Notes under the pieces: model-generated | Databases searched by the model: none | The model's input: the letters and a program-made list of their open reading frames with translations, nothing else | What the model was told of the DNA's origin: nothing | NCBI GenBank assembly: GCA_026014615.1 | Contig: JAOZHZ010000021.1 | Span: 45,759-109,758 of the forward strand | Source: Candidatus Bathyarchaeota archaeon | GTDB taxonomy: Archaea > Thermoproteota > Bathyarchaeia > Bathyarchaeales > Bathycorpusculaceae | Reading direction: 5' to 3' | DNA length: 64,000 nt | Position numbers and translations under genes: made by a program | Shown here: piece by piece, positions 17,339 through 26,224 of the stretch | Numbering within the stretch: the stretch's first letter is position 1 | How the letters are laid out: the number at the start of each line of letters is the position of its first letter

Positions 17339-18067
17339 TCACTTGCCCGAACTAAACTGTTTTATGTATCCGTCTACAGCTTCGTCCGAGAGCATCTCAA
17401 GCGTTTTTGTTTCATTTGTAATTACCGCGAGTTTGATTCTGGGCGGCAAGGTTCTGGCTTCGAGAGCTTTCACGAGGCATTTCACGGCAAGTTTTTTGGC
17501 GTCTTCTAAGTTAAGATCCTCTTTGTACTCCTCTTTGAATATGTTTAGCACGGTTTCTCTGCCTGCGCCCAACGCGGTGGCTTTGTATCCGCGGTAGGTT
17601 CCGCTTGGGTGAGTACCGAAGACTTTTGCGCCTGTTTTGTCGACTCCGCCGAAGATGAGGCTGACGCCGAAGGGTCTGACACCTGCATGTTGTGTGTACA
17701 TTTGTTGTATGTCACAGATACGTTTGGTTACGACTTCGGTGTCTATGGGTTCGTCGTAGGTTAATTTGTTACTTTGGGCGTAAACTCTTGCTTGGTCGAT
17801 AAGTACACGTGCGTCGCTGGATAAGCCGACGAGGGCTGCGCCGACGTGTTCGTCGACGCGGAAGAGTTTCCAGCTATATCCTGCTTCTTCGAGGGGTTCG
17901 ATGCTTTCTTCGGCGCCGAGGACTATGCCTTCTGGGCTTTGGATACCGAGTATGGTTGCGCCTCGGTTGACTAGTTCCATGGCGTATTCGACTTGGAAAA
18001 GCCTTCCGTCGGGTGAGAAAACGGTAATCGCGCGGTCATATGCTCCGGGTGCTGCAAATACAGACAT
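17339..18067 (-). CDS. psmA: Proteasome alpha subunit
   Basis: A 242-residue 20S proteasome alpha subunit. The characteristic YDRAITVFSPDGRLFQVEYA (gating N-terminus and alpha signature) is complete, followed by VNRGATILGIQSPEGIVLG. Forms the outer rings of the proteasome that gate entry to the beta-subunit chamber. First gene of the psmA-SBDS-rrp4-rrp41-rrp42-L37Ae-pcc1 run. GAGGT lies before the ATG, and a TATA-like TTTATTTAAAAGG about 75 nt upstream. Confidence 0.96.
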   Translation of the reverse strand: MSVFAAPGAYDRAITVFSPDGRLFQVEYAMELVNRGATILGIQSPEGIVLGAEESIEPLEEAGYSWKLFRVDEHVGAALVGLSSDARVLIDQARVYAQSNKLTYDEPIDTEVVTKRICDIQQMYTQHAGVRPFGVSLIFGGVDKTGAKVFGTHPSGTYRGYKATALGAGRETVLNIFKEEYKEDLNLEDAKKLAVKCLVKALEARTLPPRIKLAVITNETKTLEMLSDEAVDGYIKQFSSGK

Positions 18068-18351
18068 AATTTTAAACCTCTTTTTACTCTATACGCTATT
18101 CGCAAAATCAGATGGGTAAGCCACAGTAAAAACCTTTCCTTTTAAATAAAGCGTCGGAAGGGAAAGTTTAGTTTTTTGTTCGCCATTGCAGTGTTGCCAT
18201 ACAAGACACCACTAAGCAAGTTGAGGTCAGGCTGGGTTTCAGTTCCAGGTTAACTGTGGGTTCTGGTAAATTATGAAATAAGGAGTTGTTTAGCATTTCA
18301 AAAACTCAAGCTGAATTCAACAAGGGTGGTTGTTGCAAAGTTTTCTGAAAA
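18068..18351. other. Intergenic region with psmA promoter
   Basis: Contains on the minus strand the TATA-like TTTATTTAAAAGG at about 18138-18152, the likely promoter of the proteasome/exosome operon. The remaining roughly 190 bases up to the zinc-finger-like gene show no gene or clear repeat. Confidence 0.5.
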
Positions 18352-18606
18352 CTATTCAGGGGGAGCATTTGCTGTGTGCAGACTGACTGCTTTGACGACT
18401 TCTTCAGCTAAAAACCGTGCCTTAATGCCCTTATGAATGCGCATATGGTTCTTTAAGGCTCTATCCATAGCGGCTAAATCAGGAACCACCAAAATTCTTT
18501 CTCCGCAGCTACACTGAAAAGTCGGCATACTGGACCCCGAACTTACCTTTTCATCTGCTGTAGTTTCAGTTTTCTGCTTTTGTTCCAGCTTAGTTTTTTT
18601 CTTCAT
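18352..18606 (-). CDS. Small protein with a zinc-finger-like CxC...HxxxH motif
   Basis: An 84-residue protein, Lys/Thr-rich for about 28 residues, then FQCSCGERILVVPDLAAMDR and ALKNHMRIHKG. The CxC and HxxxH pairs separated by about 20 residues resemble a C2H2 zinc site. The rest is helical. Could bind nucleic acid. The family is not one I can name; the start ATG has GGGGTCC upstream, a weak site. Confidence 0.6.
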   Translation of the reverse strand: MKKKTKLEQKQKTETTADEKVSSGSSMPTFQCSCGERILVVPDLAAMDRALKNHMRIHKGIKARFLAEEVVKAVSLHTANAPPE

Positions 18607-18792
18607 GTGGACCCCTTCAAAACTAAAATTAACAACATGTTAACTTTTTAGTTAAAAGAAAATACTAATAAAAATTTGCAGTAGGCACCATACAGTCACA
18701 TTCTGAAATTGAGCGCTCCACGAATTTTTTCCTCGCAAACAGGTACTTACCGACTACCAGCTTCGAAAGGAAAGTTGTGTATTTCTCGTACG

Positions 18793-19506
18793 TTAGTTGT
18801 TTTCTATCAGAGACAGCGTTTCGGTTACAATTGGTAAATTCGCCTGCTGGATGGCATAATTTACGTTTAAACCGTTTCTGACTTCTTGAATTAAGCCTGT
18901 TTCGCGCAGGCGGTTCATCTGCCACGTCAAACCTTGAGAAGAGATACTAACGCGCACAGCTAACTCATGATGCGACAAACGTTTCCCTTCAAGCAACGCT
19001 TTCAGTATATTCCTAACTGTGCTCAATCTGAGGGTGGAAATAAGCTCCATTTGGTTTCTTGAAAATCTATTAGCAGGGAAGAACCGCTTGTACCTGCCCT
19101 TGCGAAAACTCGTAATTAAACCATTCCGCTGCAACTGTGCAAGATGAAACTGAACCACCCCTATAGATAATCCGAGGCTGCTACATATTGCACGAAACTG
19201 AACTCCGGGGTTGGAGCCGACAAAATTGAAAATGTCGGTTCGGGTGTTGTTTACTGGAAGGGGCGTTTTCTCGGCTATGGCGCTTTGAGGCATGGCACTA
19301 GCGGCCCATAAAGCAGAAACCTCAAGGTATGGAGAAGGGCAAACTCTGAGCATGTATAGGACTTTGGCGGTTAGTTTTTGGTTAATGGCAGATTGGGTGT
19401 TTTGAGCCCAAGCACCTATTTCTTTCTGTCGTTGAAGTACACTTGCCATCGAGATAGCCATTATGAAAACTAAACACAGTGCCAACAGATTTTTGTTCAG
19501 TTTCAC
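18793..19506 (-). CDS. Membrane-anchored protein with two winged-helix domains
   Basis: A 237-residue protein with one hydrophobic N-terminal segment (LLALCLVFIMAISMASVL), an extracellular or linker stretch to about 85, then two wHTH units: TRTDIFNFVGSNPGVQFRAI...FHLAQLQRNGLIT and STVRNILKALLEGKRLSHHE...LTWQMNRLRETGLIQ. Archaeal membrane-tethered wHTH proteins of this type are thought to regulate transcription from the membrane. It follows the two injection-system genes on the same strand, 60 nt downstream. Confidence 0.75.
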   Translation of the reverse strand: MKLNKNLLALCLVFIMAISMASVLQRQKEIGAWAQNTQSAINQKLTAKVLYMLRVCPSPYLEVSALWAASAMPQSAIAEKTPLPVNNTRTDIFNFVGSNPGVQFRAICSSLGLSIGVVQFHLAQLQRNGLITSFRKGRYKRFFPANRFSRNQMELISTLRLSTVRNILKALLEGKRLSHHELAVRVSISSQGLTWQMNRLRETGLIQEVRNGLNVNYAIQQANLPIVTETLSLIENN

Positions 19507-19566
19507 AGTTGTGTCCCAACTGTATTATTGCTGAAACATTTTTAATTTTATCTGTAAACAAATGTA

Positions 19567-20385
19567 CTAATGCTTTTTGCGGGTAGAAAAACTAACGGAA
19601 CGTTTAGTTGAATTCCTTTTCAGTTTCGTTGCGGTGACAGACTTCTTTGTCACGACAGATTTAGACGCGCCAACCCCGCTTGCCCCTGCTGCCCCAGTCA
19701 CTGTTCCAGATGCGGCATTTTCGTTTGCGGTTACACCAGTAACGGAGTTGCTTGTGGCCTTAGGGGTTTGATTTGAAATTTGGTTGGAAACTGATTTGCC
19801 TATTGACTGCTTGTATAATAATGCAAGCACATCTTTGAGGCTGAAATGATTTCTGTATGCGTTGTAGCCTACGGAGCCCGTTTTGAGTTCCGAAAGCTGC
19901 AGCACCCGCATACACACATCCACGTTTGCCCGAATCGGATTAAGGTTCACGTCAAAAGCTTCTTCCGAAACCTTCAGGCTAAGCAGACGCACGGGCAATA
20001 CCCGTTTTGTTCCCCAAGCAAACAGAATAACCTTAGAAGCAGCCTTCACGGTGTCAGCACCCATTGGATACATCATGGATTCAAGAGTTGCAAGTGCAGG
20101 ATGCAAACCATTCTGTACGGTGGCGAAGTTTTTTTCGGGTTGCTCTAGCTTGTCTGTTGCGTCTAGTTCCAGAGTTAGATTGATGATTTCGGTTGGTGTT
20201 CCTTGAGGGCTTGCTGCTTGGTTTATTGCGCCATCGGCGGTAAGGAAGGTGAGGGTACGGACGAGTTTATGTGGGTTGTACTGGAAGATAAAAAGTGAGC
20301 CATTGTCTGAGGTGTTGGCGTCTGCGTTAACGGTGAGTAGGTAGCCTTTGAGGGGGGTTGGTCGGCGCGGGAATTCGCTTGACAC
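19567..20385 (-). CDS. Contractile injection system tube-cap/hub adaptor (Afp7 N-terminal-like)
   Basis: A 272-residue protein. Residues about 10-180 carry the CIS-tube domain seen at the start of Afp7/Pvc7 proteins of extracellular contractile injection systems: LFIFQYNPHKLVRTL, LELDATDKLEQPEKN, GLHPALATLESMMYP, FAWGTKRVLPVRLLS and SEEAFDVNLNPIRANVDV. The usual LysM domain is missing; instead there is a low-complexity Ser/Thr/Gly/Lys tail ending in basic residues. It lies 14 nt after the tube-protein gene. No sheath, spike, baseplate wedge or AAA ATPase gene is in the window. Confidence 0.85.
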   Translation of the reverse strand: MSSEFPRRPTPLKGYLLTVNADANTSDNGSLFIFQYNPHKLVRTLTFLTADGAINQAASPQGTPTEIINLTLELDATDKLEQPEKNFATVQNGLHPALATLESMMYPMGADTVKAASKVILFAWGTKRVLPVRLLSLKVSEEAFDVNLNPIRANVDVCMRVLQLSELKTGSVGYNAYRNHFSLKDVLALLYKQSIGKSVSNQISNQTPKATSNSVTGVTANENAASGTVTGAAGASGVGASKSVVTKKSVTATKLKRNSTKRSVSFSTRKKH

Positions 20386-20399
20386 TTGGACGCATCCGT

Positions 20400-20939
20400 T
20401 TATTTTGCTGACTTAGCGGATTTAGTTGCGAAAGAGGGCTCAACGGGTTCGACAACGTCTGTGTCTCTTTCCCAACCTTCATTCTCCAAAGTCAACGTCT
20501 GAATCGCCACGGCGCTACCATTTGCGTCCAGTTCAGGCAAGGCTTGATACTCAGATACCCAACAGCGAAAAACCCTGTAGGCAAGAACCATTTGACCCGC
20601 TTCATTAAAAAGCTCAATTATGAGGTCTTTGCGAAAATCTTTTAAGGAACCCTCGTTGCCAAGTCCCTTGCCGAAGTCCCAGACTTTGTTCGCCCAGTTT
20701 TCAAACTCTGGATCGTGGGTAACACCTCGCTCCAAAACGATAGGGTCATAGAAGGTTACGCCGGGTGACTTATGTTCAGTGCTTGGGTCACCGCCTTCCC
20801 TGTGGGTAATGACTTCTGTGACTCGCCTCAGCGGACTAATTTTTGAAACCCCTGCAACGTATCGTCCGTCCCATTTGATACGGAATTTGAAGTTCTTGTA
20901 AGGGTCAAATCGGTAAGGATTAACTGTGAACTGTGGCAT
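20400..20939 (-). CDS. Contractile injection system tail-tube protein (T4 gp19-like)
   Basis: A 179-residue tube protein. NPYRFDPYKNFKFRIKWDGR, the turn VAGVSKISPLRRVTEVITHR, EGGDPSTEHKSPG and VFRCWVSEYQALPELDANGS are typical of the Afp1/Afp5 group, which polymerises into the inner tube of contractile injection systems. The Lys/Ser/Ala C-terminus is a modest extension. Together with the following gene it forms a two-gene unit, isolated from other system components in this window. Confidence 0.9.
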   Translation of the reverse strand: MPQFTVNPYRFDPYKNFKFRIKWDGRYVAGVSKISPLRRVTEVITHREGGDPSTEHKSPGVTFYDPIVLERGVTHDPEFENWANKVWDFGKGLGNEGSLKDFRKDLIIELFNEAGQMVLAYRVFRCWVSEYQALPELDANGSAVAIQTLTLENEGWERDTDVVEPVEPSFATKSAKSAK

Positions 20940-21082
20940 GAAATCACCTGTTGTGTCCTATCAAGCGGTTAGGGCTTATTATTTTTGCGGTATCTCATAG
21001 GCGACAGGTCAAAACGGTTTCGTCGGGTTTCCGAAACCTTAATTCGACGGCGAGGCGCCTAATTTACTGCAGAGGCGATTGA

Positions 21083-21226
21083 GTGAAAAAAGACATCCAA
21101 GAAATGCCTCGTTGTGAAAGATGTAAAGAGCCCATAGACGACTGCAAATGCGCTTGTCCCTACTGCGGCGAAACTTCTGGCTGCGACTGCTGCACAGGAT
21201 ACGGCAGAGCAACTGGTGGCGGATAA
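21083..21226 (+). CDS. Small cysteine-rich protein upstream of oxoacid oxidoreductase
   Basis: A 47-residue frame from GTG: MPRCERCKEPIDDCKCACPY then CGETSGCDCC, ending in GRATGGG. Ten cysteines arranged as CxxC and CxC pairs suggest one or two zinc or Fe-S sites. A GAGGCGATTGA run precedes the GTG. It is on the same strand as, and 49 nt before, the chosen start of the oxidoreductase alpha gene, so could be co-transcribed. Family unknown; too short for certainty. Confidence 0.5.
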   Translation: MKKDIQEMPRCERCKEPIDDCKCACPYCGETSGCDCCTGYGRATGGG

Positions 21227-21275
21227 AGGAAAAACTGATTCTCGCTCGCTTCTTATTATGTTAGGTGAAAAACGA

Positions 21276-23201
21276 ATGGTAATTAAAAGTGTAAACTGGA
21301 TGGCAGGTGGTCCGCAGGGTAGTGGCGTTGACACTGCCGCGAACATTTTTGGGCGTGCATGCGGATACGGCGGACTTTGGGTTTTTGGCAGACGCGAGTA
21401 CCACAGCAACATCAAAGGCTTGCACAGCTATTTCCACCTGCGCATGGCTAAAAAGGAAATTTTGGCAAACATTAACGACGTCGATTTGCTTGCGGCTTTT
21501 GACGGAGAAACCGTTGTGAGGCATCTGACCGAAGTTGCTCCTGAAGGCGGAATCATCGTTGACACACGCGAAATGGAAACAAAAGTACTCGACATTCAGA
21601 CGTTGCCGCCAGAGTTTAAAGCAGAGATGCACAAGTTCATGCAGGAAAACGGCGTTGGCGAAACAATCAAGGACTGGCTGGAATACGCCAAAAAGAAAGG
21701 GGTCCACGTGTTCCCTGTTCCTTACATGGCGTTGTTGAACAGGGTTGGGGCAGAACTCGGTGTGGCTCAAATCAGCAAAATCACACGCATGATAAACGTG
21801 TTAACGATAGGGGTCTCGTTGGCGCTTTTCAAGTTTGACCGCGAACTCGCTGAGAAAGCGGTGAGGGCAACTTTTGCGGAAAAACCCAAAGTCGTCGACA
21901 TGAACATAACCGCGTTAGACCGCGCCTACGAATACGCGGAAACCCACTTCAAAGACGGGTTTAAACATAGGATAGAAAAGGTGGACTTCGACGAGGAACG
22001 GGTTTTTTTGACGGGCAACCAAGCTGTCGCCATGGGTAAAGTGCTGGGGGGATGCCGCGTACAAACCTATTACCCTATCACTCCTGCGGCGGATGAAAGC
22101 GAGTACCTTGAAGCCCATGAAATACTGAAAACCAGCGGCGAAGACGAATCCGTTTTAGTTATTCAGACGGAGGACGAGATCGCTGCTATAAACTCGGCTT
22201 CTGGAGCTTGCTTAGCAGGGGCACGGGCAGCCACTTCAACCTCTGGTCCGGGTTTCTCACTTATGGCTGAGGGGCTTAGCTGGGCAGGAAACAACGAAGT
22301 TCCCGTTGTGGTAACGTTGTATCAGCGAGGCGCGCCAGCCACAGGATTACCCACCAGAAACGGGCAAGGGGAATTGCAGTTTGCATTGCATGCGGGACAC
22401 GGCGAGTTTCCACGCATAATCTTAGCGTCTGGAGACATCAAAGAATGCTTCTACGACGCCGCCAAAATCTTCAACCTCGCCGAAAAATACCAGACCCCAG
22501 CCATTCACTTGTTGGACAAAGCTATGGCGAACTGTAGCCAAACCTACCCCGTCTTCGATTACGGCAAATTCAAAATCGACCGCGGACAACTCCTTACAGA
22601 AAAAGACGTAGAAGGCAAAGAGTACCACAGATTCCAGTTCACCGAGACAGGCGTTTCGCCTAGGGTGCCGTTAGGAACCAAAAACGCGTTGTGTTGGTAT
22701 ACCGGCGATGAGCACAACGAGACTGGCCACATCAGTGAGGAACCGCTTAATCGAAGGTTAATGATGGAGAAACGTATGAATAAACTGGATTTAGTAGCAA
22801 AAGAAACGCCGCTGGATGATAAGTTGGCTTTCTTTGGGGACCAGACCTCAGAAAACATCATCGTCAGTTGGGGTTCACCTAAAGGAGCCATACTAGAAGC
22901 CCTCAGTGACCTCAAAGAGGATGGTTTAACCGCAGGGTTTGTCCAAGTGCGCATGATTAACCCGCTGCCCGTAGCGGAACTCAAAAAAGCTCTTGAAGAC
23001 AAAAAACGAGTAATTGACATTGAAGACAACTACGCAGGGCAGTTGGGGCAGGTTATCAAGGAGAAAACAGGAATTGCCCCTAACTTTTACATCCTCAAGT
23101 ACACAGGCAGACCAATGACCACCACCGAAGTCCACGGCGCCATCAAGCATATCCTAACTGGAAAAGCAGCCGAAAGGCAGGTGTTAATGTATGGCTCTTA
23201 A
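21276..23201 (+). CDS. 2-oxoacid:ferredoxin oxidoreductase, fused gamma-alpha subunit
   Basis: Gamma domain first ([20 protein letters not shown]), then alpha domain with [15 protein letters not shown], the substrate loop [11 protein letters not shown] and a C-terminal transketolase-like domain ([20 protein letters not shown]). Oxidatively decarboxylates a 2-oxoacid such as pyruvate or 2-oxoglutarate to its acyl-CoA with ferredoxin as acceptor. The ATG at 21276 is chosen because it follows AGGTGA and matches the usual N-terminus; a GTG at 21216 is also in frame. Overlaps the beta gene by 11 nt. Confidence 0.93.
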   Translation: MVIKSVNWMAGGPQGSGVDTAANIFGRACGYGGLWVFGRREYHSNIKGLHSYFHLRMAKKEILANINDVDLLAAFDGETVVRHLTEVAPEGGIIVDTREMETKVLDIQTLPPEFKAEMHKFMQENGVGETIKDWLEYAKKKGVHVFPVPYMALLNRVGAELGVAQISKITRMINVLTIGVSLALFKFDRELAEKAVRATFAEKPKVVDMNITALDRAYEYAETHFKDGFKHRIEKVDFDEERVFLTGNQAVAMGKVLGGCRVQTYYPITPAADESEYLEAHEILKTSGEDESVLVIQTEDEIAAINSASGACLAGARAATSTSGPGFSLMAEGLSWAGNNEVPVVVTLYQRGAPATGLPTRNGQGELQFALHAGHGEFPRIILASGDIKECFYDAAKIFNLAEKYQTPAIHLLDKAMANCSQTYPVFDYGKFKIDRGQLLTEKDVEGKEYHRFQFTETGVSPRVPLGTKNALCWYTGDEHNETGHISEEPLNRRLMMEKRMNKLDLVAKETPLDDKLAFFGDQTSENIIVSWGSPKGAILEALSDLKEDGLTAGFVQVRMINPLPVAELKKALEDKKRVIDIEDNYAGQLGQVIKEKTGIAPNFYILKYTGRPMTTTEVHGAIKHILTGKAAERQVLMYGS

Positions 23202-24156
23202 ACCTTCAGACTTCAGGGTGCCAGATGTCTACGCGGACTGGTGCCCCGGCTGCGGCAACTTCGGCATCATGAACGGGTTACAAATGGCTTTTGCCGATTT
23301 AGGGTTGAAACCGCATCAGATTGTCTTAGTCACGGGCATTGGCTGTTCAGGTAAAGAAGCCCACAACGTCAAATGCTACGGCGTCCACACTCTACACGGT
23401 AGGACATTACCGTTTGCGATGGGCATCAAAGCCGCAAACTCAAATCTGGAAGTGGTTGCGTTAGGCGGTGACGGCGACGGGTTAGGCATCGGCGCAGGGC
23501 ACTTTGTGAACGCGGGCAGACGCGACTTAGACATGACCTACATAATCCACAACAACGGCGTCTACGGCTTAACCAAGGGACAAGCTTCACCAACTCTGCA
23601 CCGCGGCGAACAAACCAAGTCTTTGCCTAAACCAAACATAAACGAACCCGTAAACCCCATCGGATTGGCGTTGATTTCAGGTTTCACCTTCGCCGCACGG
23701 TCATACGCCTACGACGTGCGTCACCTACGGGATATGATTAAGCTGGGTGTTCAGCACAAGGGTACGGCGTTCATTGAGTGTCTGCAGCCTTGCCCCACCT
23801 ACAACAACATAAACACGAAAGCTTGGTACGCGGGTGAAGACCGCAAAGACGCGCAAGGCAAACCGCAGAGTCGGCTTTACAAGCTGGACGAGGCAGGCTT
23901 TGACCCAGTGGTAAAAGATTGGGACGAGGACTTCAAGAAGAAGATGGCGGCTTTGGAGAAGACACAGGAGTGGGGCGACCGCATACCCATCGGAGTGTTC
24001 TACAAGAATGAACTGGAGCCTACCTTCCAAGAACGCTACAGCCAACGGGTACCTTTCTACATGAGTAGACCGCCAGCGAAACAGAAACTTGTCGACAACG
24101 ATGGATACAGCCACGTAGACTTAACGGAGTTTCTAGAGGAAATTAAAACGAGCTAA
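23191..24156 (+). CDS. 2-oxoacid:ferredoxin oxidoreductase beta subunit
   Basis: A 321-residue TPP-binding subunit. Fe-S/TPP motifs [11 protein letters not shown] and GIGCSGKEA, then [20 protein letters not shown] with the TPP Mg site and [11 protein letters not shown]. Partner of the fused gamma-alpha protein; together they form a two-gene enzyme with no separate delta (ferredoxin-like) subunit. The start overlaps the end of the alpha gene. Confidence 0.94.
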   Translation: MALKPSDFRVPDVYADWCPGCGNFGIMNGLQMAFADLGLKPHQIVLVTGIGCSGKEAHNVKCYGVHTLHGRTLPFAMGIKAANSNLEVVALGGDGDGLGIGAGHFVNAGRRDLDMTYIIHNNGVYGLTKGQASPTLHRGEQTKSLPKPNINEPVNPIGLALISGFTFAARSYAYDVRHLRDMIKLGVQHKGTAFIECLQPCPTYNNINTKAWYAGEDRKDAQGKPQSRLYKLDEAGFDPVVKDWDEDFKKKMAALEKTQEWGDRIPIGVFYKNELEPTFQERYSQRVPFYMSRPPAKQKLVDNDGYSHVDLTEFLEEIKTS

Positions 24157-24190
24157 CAGAACGCCTAAACACTATTCACTTTTTTTCTTT

Positions 24191-24430
24191 TTACACAACT
24201 TCAGCTTCCACAAATTTTCGGCTAATCCGCGTAATCCTTATTCTCACATGGTCACCGACCTTGGCGGTAGGAACAAAAACAACCAACCCTTCAATGCGGG
24301 CTATGCCTTCGCCTCGTTGACTGGTTTCTTTGATGTCAACTTCGTATTCTTCGCCGATTTTAACAGGTTTCGGAGGAATCCTGCTCGGACCGCGGAAGCC
24401 GCCTGAGTTTCTACTAAAAGCATTTTCCAT
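24191..24430 (-). CDS. TRAM-domain RNA-binding protein
   Basis: A 79-residue protein that is almost all TRAM domain: VKIGEEYEVDIKETSQRGEG and IARIEGLVVFVPTAKVGDHV, ending in strand RKFVEAEVV. TRAM proteins of this size are archaeal RNA chaperone-like proteins. The ATG at 24430 follows GAGGTGATAACG and is preferred to an upstream in-frame start at 24448. Confidence 0.88.
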   Translation of the reverse strand: MENAFSRNSGGFRGPSRIPPKPVKIGEEYEVDIKETSQRGEGIARIEGLVVFVPTAKVGDHVRIRITRISRKFVEAEVV

Positions 24431-24486
24431 AACGTTATCACCTCGCACTAATCAGAATAAATAGGAACCGCGAAAAAAGCGGTGAT

Positions 24487-24777
24487 TTAAAGAACGGTTA
24501 GTGTGCCGTATTTTCCTACATTGAGTTGGATTTCGCCCTTGAAACTGGTCACGTACCCGTTTTCGATTTTGATGTTGTCGCCTAAGTTGACCATGTCGAT
24601 TTGTTCGTTCCACAGAGTCAGCTTTATGGTTCCAGTTTCATCTTGAACTATTGCGTCTGCAACGTTGTACACTTCATCTTTATATCTGGATTGAACTTGA
24701 CGTGTGTCACCTTTCTCAACTACGCTGGCTTCAACTTCAACCCGTTTCATTCCATCCTGCAATTCTTTAATTTTCAA
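24487..24777 (-). CDS. OB-fold single-stranded nucleic-acid-binding protein
   Basis: A 96-residue single OB fold: KIKELQDGMKRVEVEASVVE, AIVQDETGTIKLTLWNEQID and NLGDNIKIENGYVTSFKGEI are the strands of archaeal SSB/RPA-type domains. Lacks the acidic C-terminal tail of bacterial SSB. Located 57 nt upstream of the TRAM gene on the same strand. A TATA-like TTTATATGG lies about 85 nt upstream. Confidence 0.86.
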   Translation of the reverse strand: MKIKELQDGMKRVEVEASVVEKGDTRQVQSRYKDEVYNVADAIVQDETGTIKLTLWNEQIDMVNLGDNIKIENGYVTSFKGEIQLNVGKYGTLTVL

Positions 24778-24951
24778 TCTGAATTCTCCTCAGTGTCTGT
24801 CCCTTTGAGAACTTAGTCGTTCTATCGGTAGACTTTTACTTGCAAAGAAGCCCAATTTACCATATAAATCTTGCTAACTGGATGTCTTCAACTTTTAACA
24901 AGAAAAGAAGTGCGGAGGCTTGTGCCCCGTGGTTTTTGCGCTGCTTCTATG

Positions 24952-26172
24952 CTACAGTATACCCAGCGACGTCAGCAGATTCAAGACTACAAAGGTTATG
25001 ATTACGCTCAACGCGGATGCAGCTAAACTTTTAGTCCAAGTAAACTCCTCTACAAGTGCACGAATCATGGCTGCACCAATCGCTGTAAGCCATACATAGG
25101 ACGCGACTGCAACAAACGTGACAATTGACACATAAGTCGCAACTTGCGAGGCAATAACCGAATTGTACGTGGCTTGGCTTGCAGCTGAAAACAGCGTAAC
25201 AATTGGCTCAGAGTAGCTAAGCATGAAGCTGTATGAGAATTCAAACGGATAGTAAATTTGTGCAGGTAAACTTGCGGTGGCGGCAACAAAGAGGAAGGTT
25301 TCCACAGCCATTGTGATCAAGGCAAAAGCTATTGAAATAAACAGTGGTTTCCACGTTACGGCACCTTTGAAGAATTTAATTATCAAAAAGAACACTATTG
25401 AAAGGGCGAGCCATTGGATGAAGAATTGGGTAACGGCGGAAAACACGGCGCTCGCAATAAATGCGCCTGCCCCTAAAACTTCGATGGGGGTCTCGTATAA
25501 ACCGCGGAAGAAGAGCCCGCCGATTCGCAACGTGACATCAGAGTTTTGAGGGAAAACTAATTCCAAAGATAAACCTGTTATGTCACTCCAGTCTGGATTA
25601 CCACTGGTTTGCCAGTCTCCTGAACCAACAGGAATTGTGTAGTTGCTCCAAGTTGACTCAGTTACGTTGGAGAACATGGAGGTTACGTCGGTCTGGAAGT
25701 AGTTTGAGGCGTCTGAAGAAAACAGTTTCAGGGTAACACTTGAAGGAGCAGTTGCAGGCGCAGCGAGTTCAGCCTGCATAAATAAATCTTGATAGCCTGT
25801 TGGATCACAATTTACGGAGCCATTAAAATCGTTCAAGGTCATGGTTAGGCTGTTACTGTTTTCGACCGCAAACTCTAGACTGCTGTTCCCGTAGAAGGTT
25901 TCGTTAAGGATATTGTCGAAGTTGCTGCTGACGGATACTCCCGAAGTTGCTGTCCACAAAGATGGTGTGTCAGTCCATGTTGTTAGCTCCGAAAGGGTAG
26001 GTGAGGTTTCCTCATAGTAGGTTTTAGAGTACTGTGAGTAGAACAACGCTGCCTGTGCACCAATGAAAATTAGCAGCACCAAGATTGGCCCCCAATATTT
26101 GGGATTTTGGACAATCTTCTTGAACGCTTTCTGAGGCTGATAGATTACTTTGAGGACATCAGTTGCGAACAA
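24952..26172 (-). CDS. Yip1-like multipass membrane protein with a large extracytoplasmic insert
   Basis: A 406-residue protein. It starts with a cytoplasmic DVLKVIYQPQKAFKKIVQNP helix typical of Yip1-domain proteins, then a transmembrane helix at about 29-47. Next comes an insert of about 180 residues rich in Ser/Thr/Asn with a beta-sandwich look, and about five further transmembrane helices. The insert between the first two helices is the unusual part. Function unknown; membrane organisation or transport is possible. Confidence 0.7.
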   Translation of the reverse strand: MFATDVLKVIYQPQKAFKKIVQNPKYWGPILVLLIFIGAQAALFYSQYSKTYYEETSPTLSELTTWTDTPSLWTATSGVSVSSNFDNILNETFYGNSSLEFAVENSNSLTMTLNDFNGSVNCDPTGYQDLFMQAELAAPATAPSSVTLKLFSSDASNYFQTDVTSMFSNVTESTWSNYTIPVGSGDWQTSGNPDWSDITGLSLELVFPQNSDVTLRIGGLFFRGLYETPIEVLGAGAFIASAVFSAVTQFFIQWLALSIVFFLIIKFFKGAVTWKPLFISIAFALITMAVETFLFVAATASLPAQIYYPFEFSYSFMLSYSEPIVTLFSAASQATYNSVIASQVATYVSIVTFVAVASYVWLTAIGAAMIRALVEEFTWTKSLAASALSVIITFVVLNLLTSLGIL

Positions 26173-26224
26173 ATTCTTAGGCTCCGCTTATACCACTTTC
26201 AGTGAGGGGTTTAATAAGTATTTA

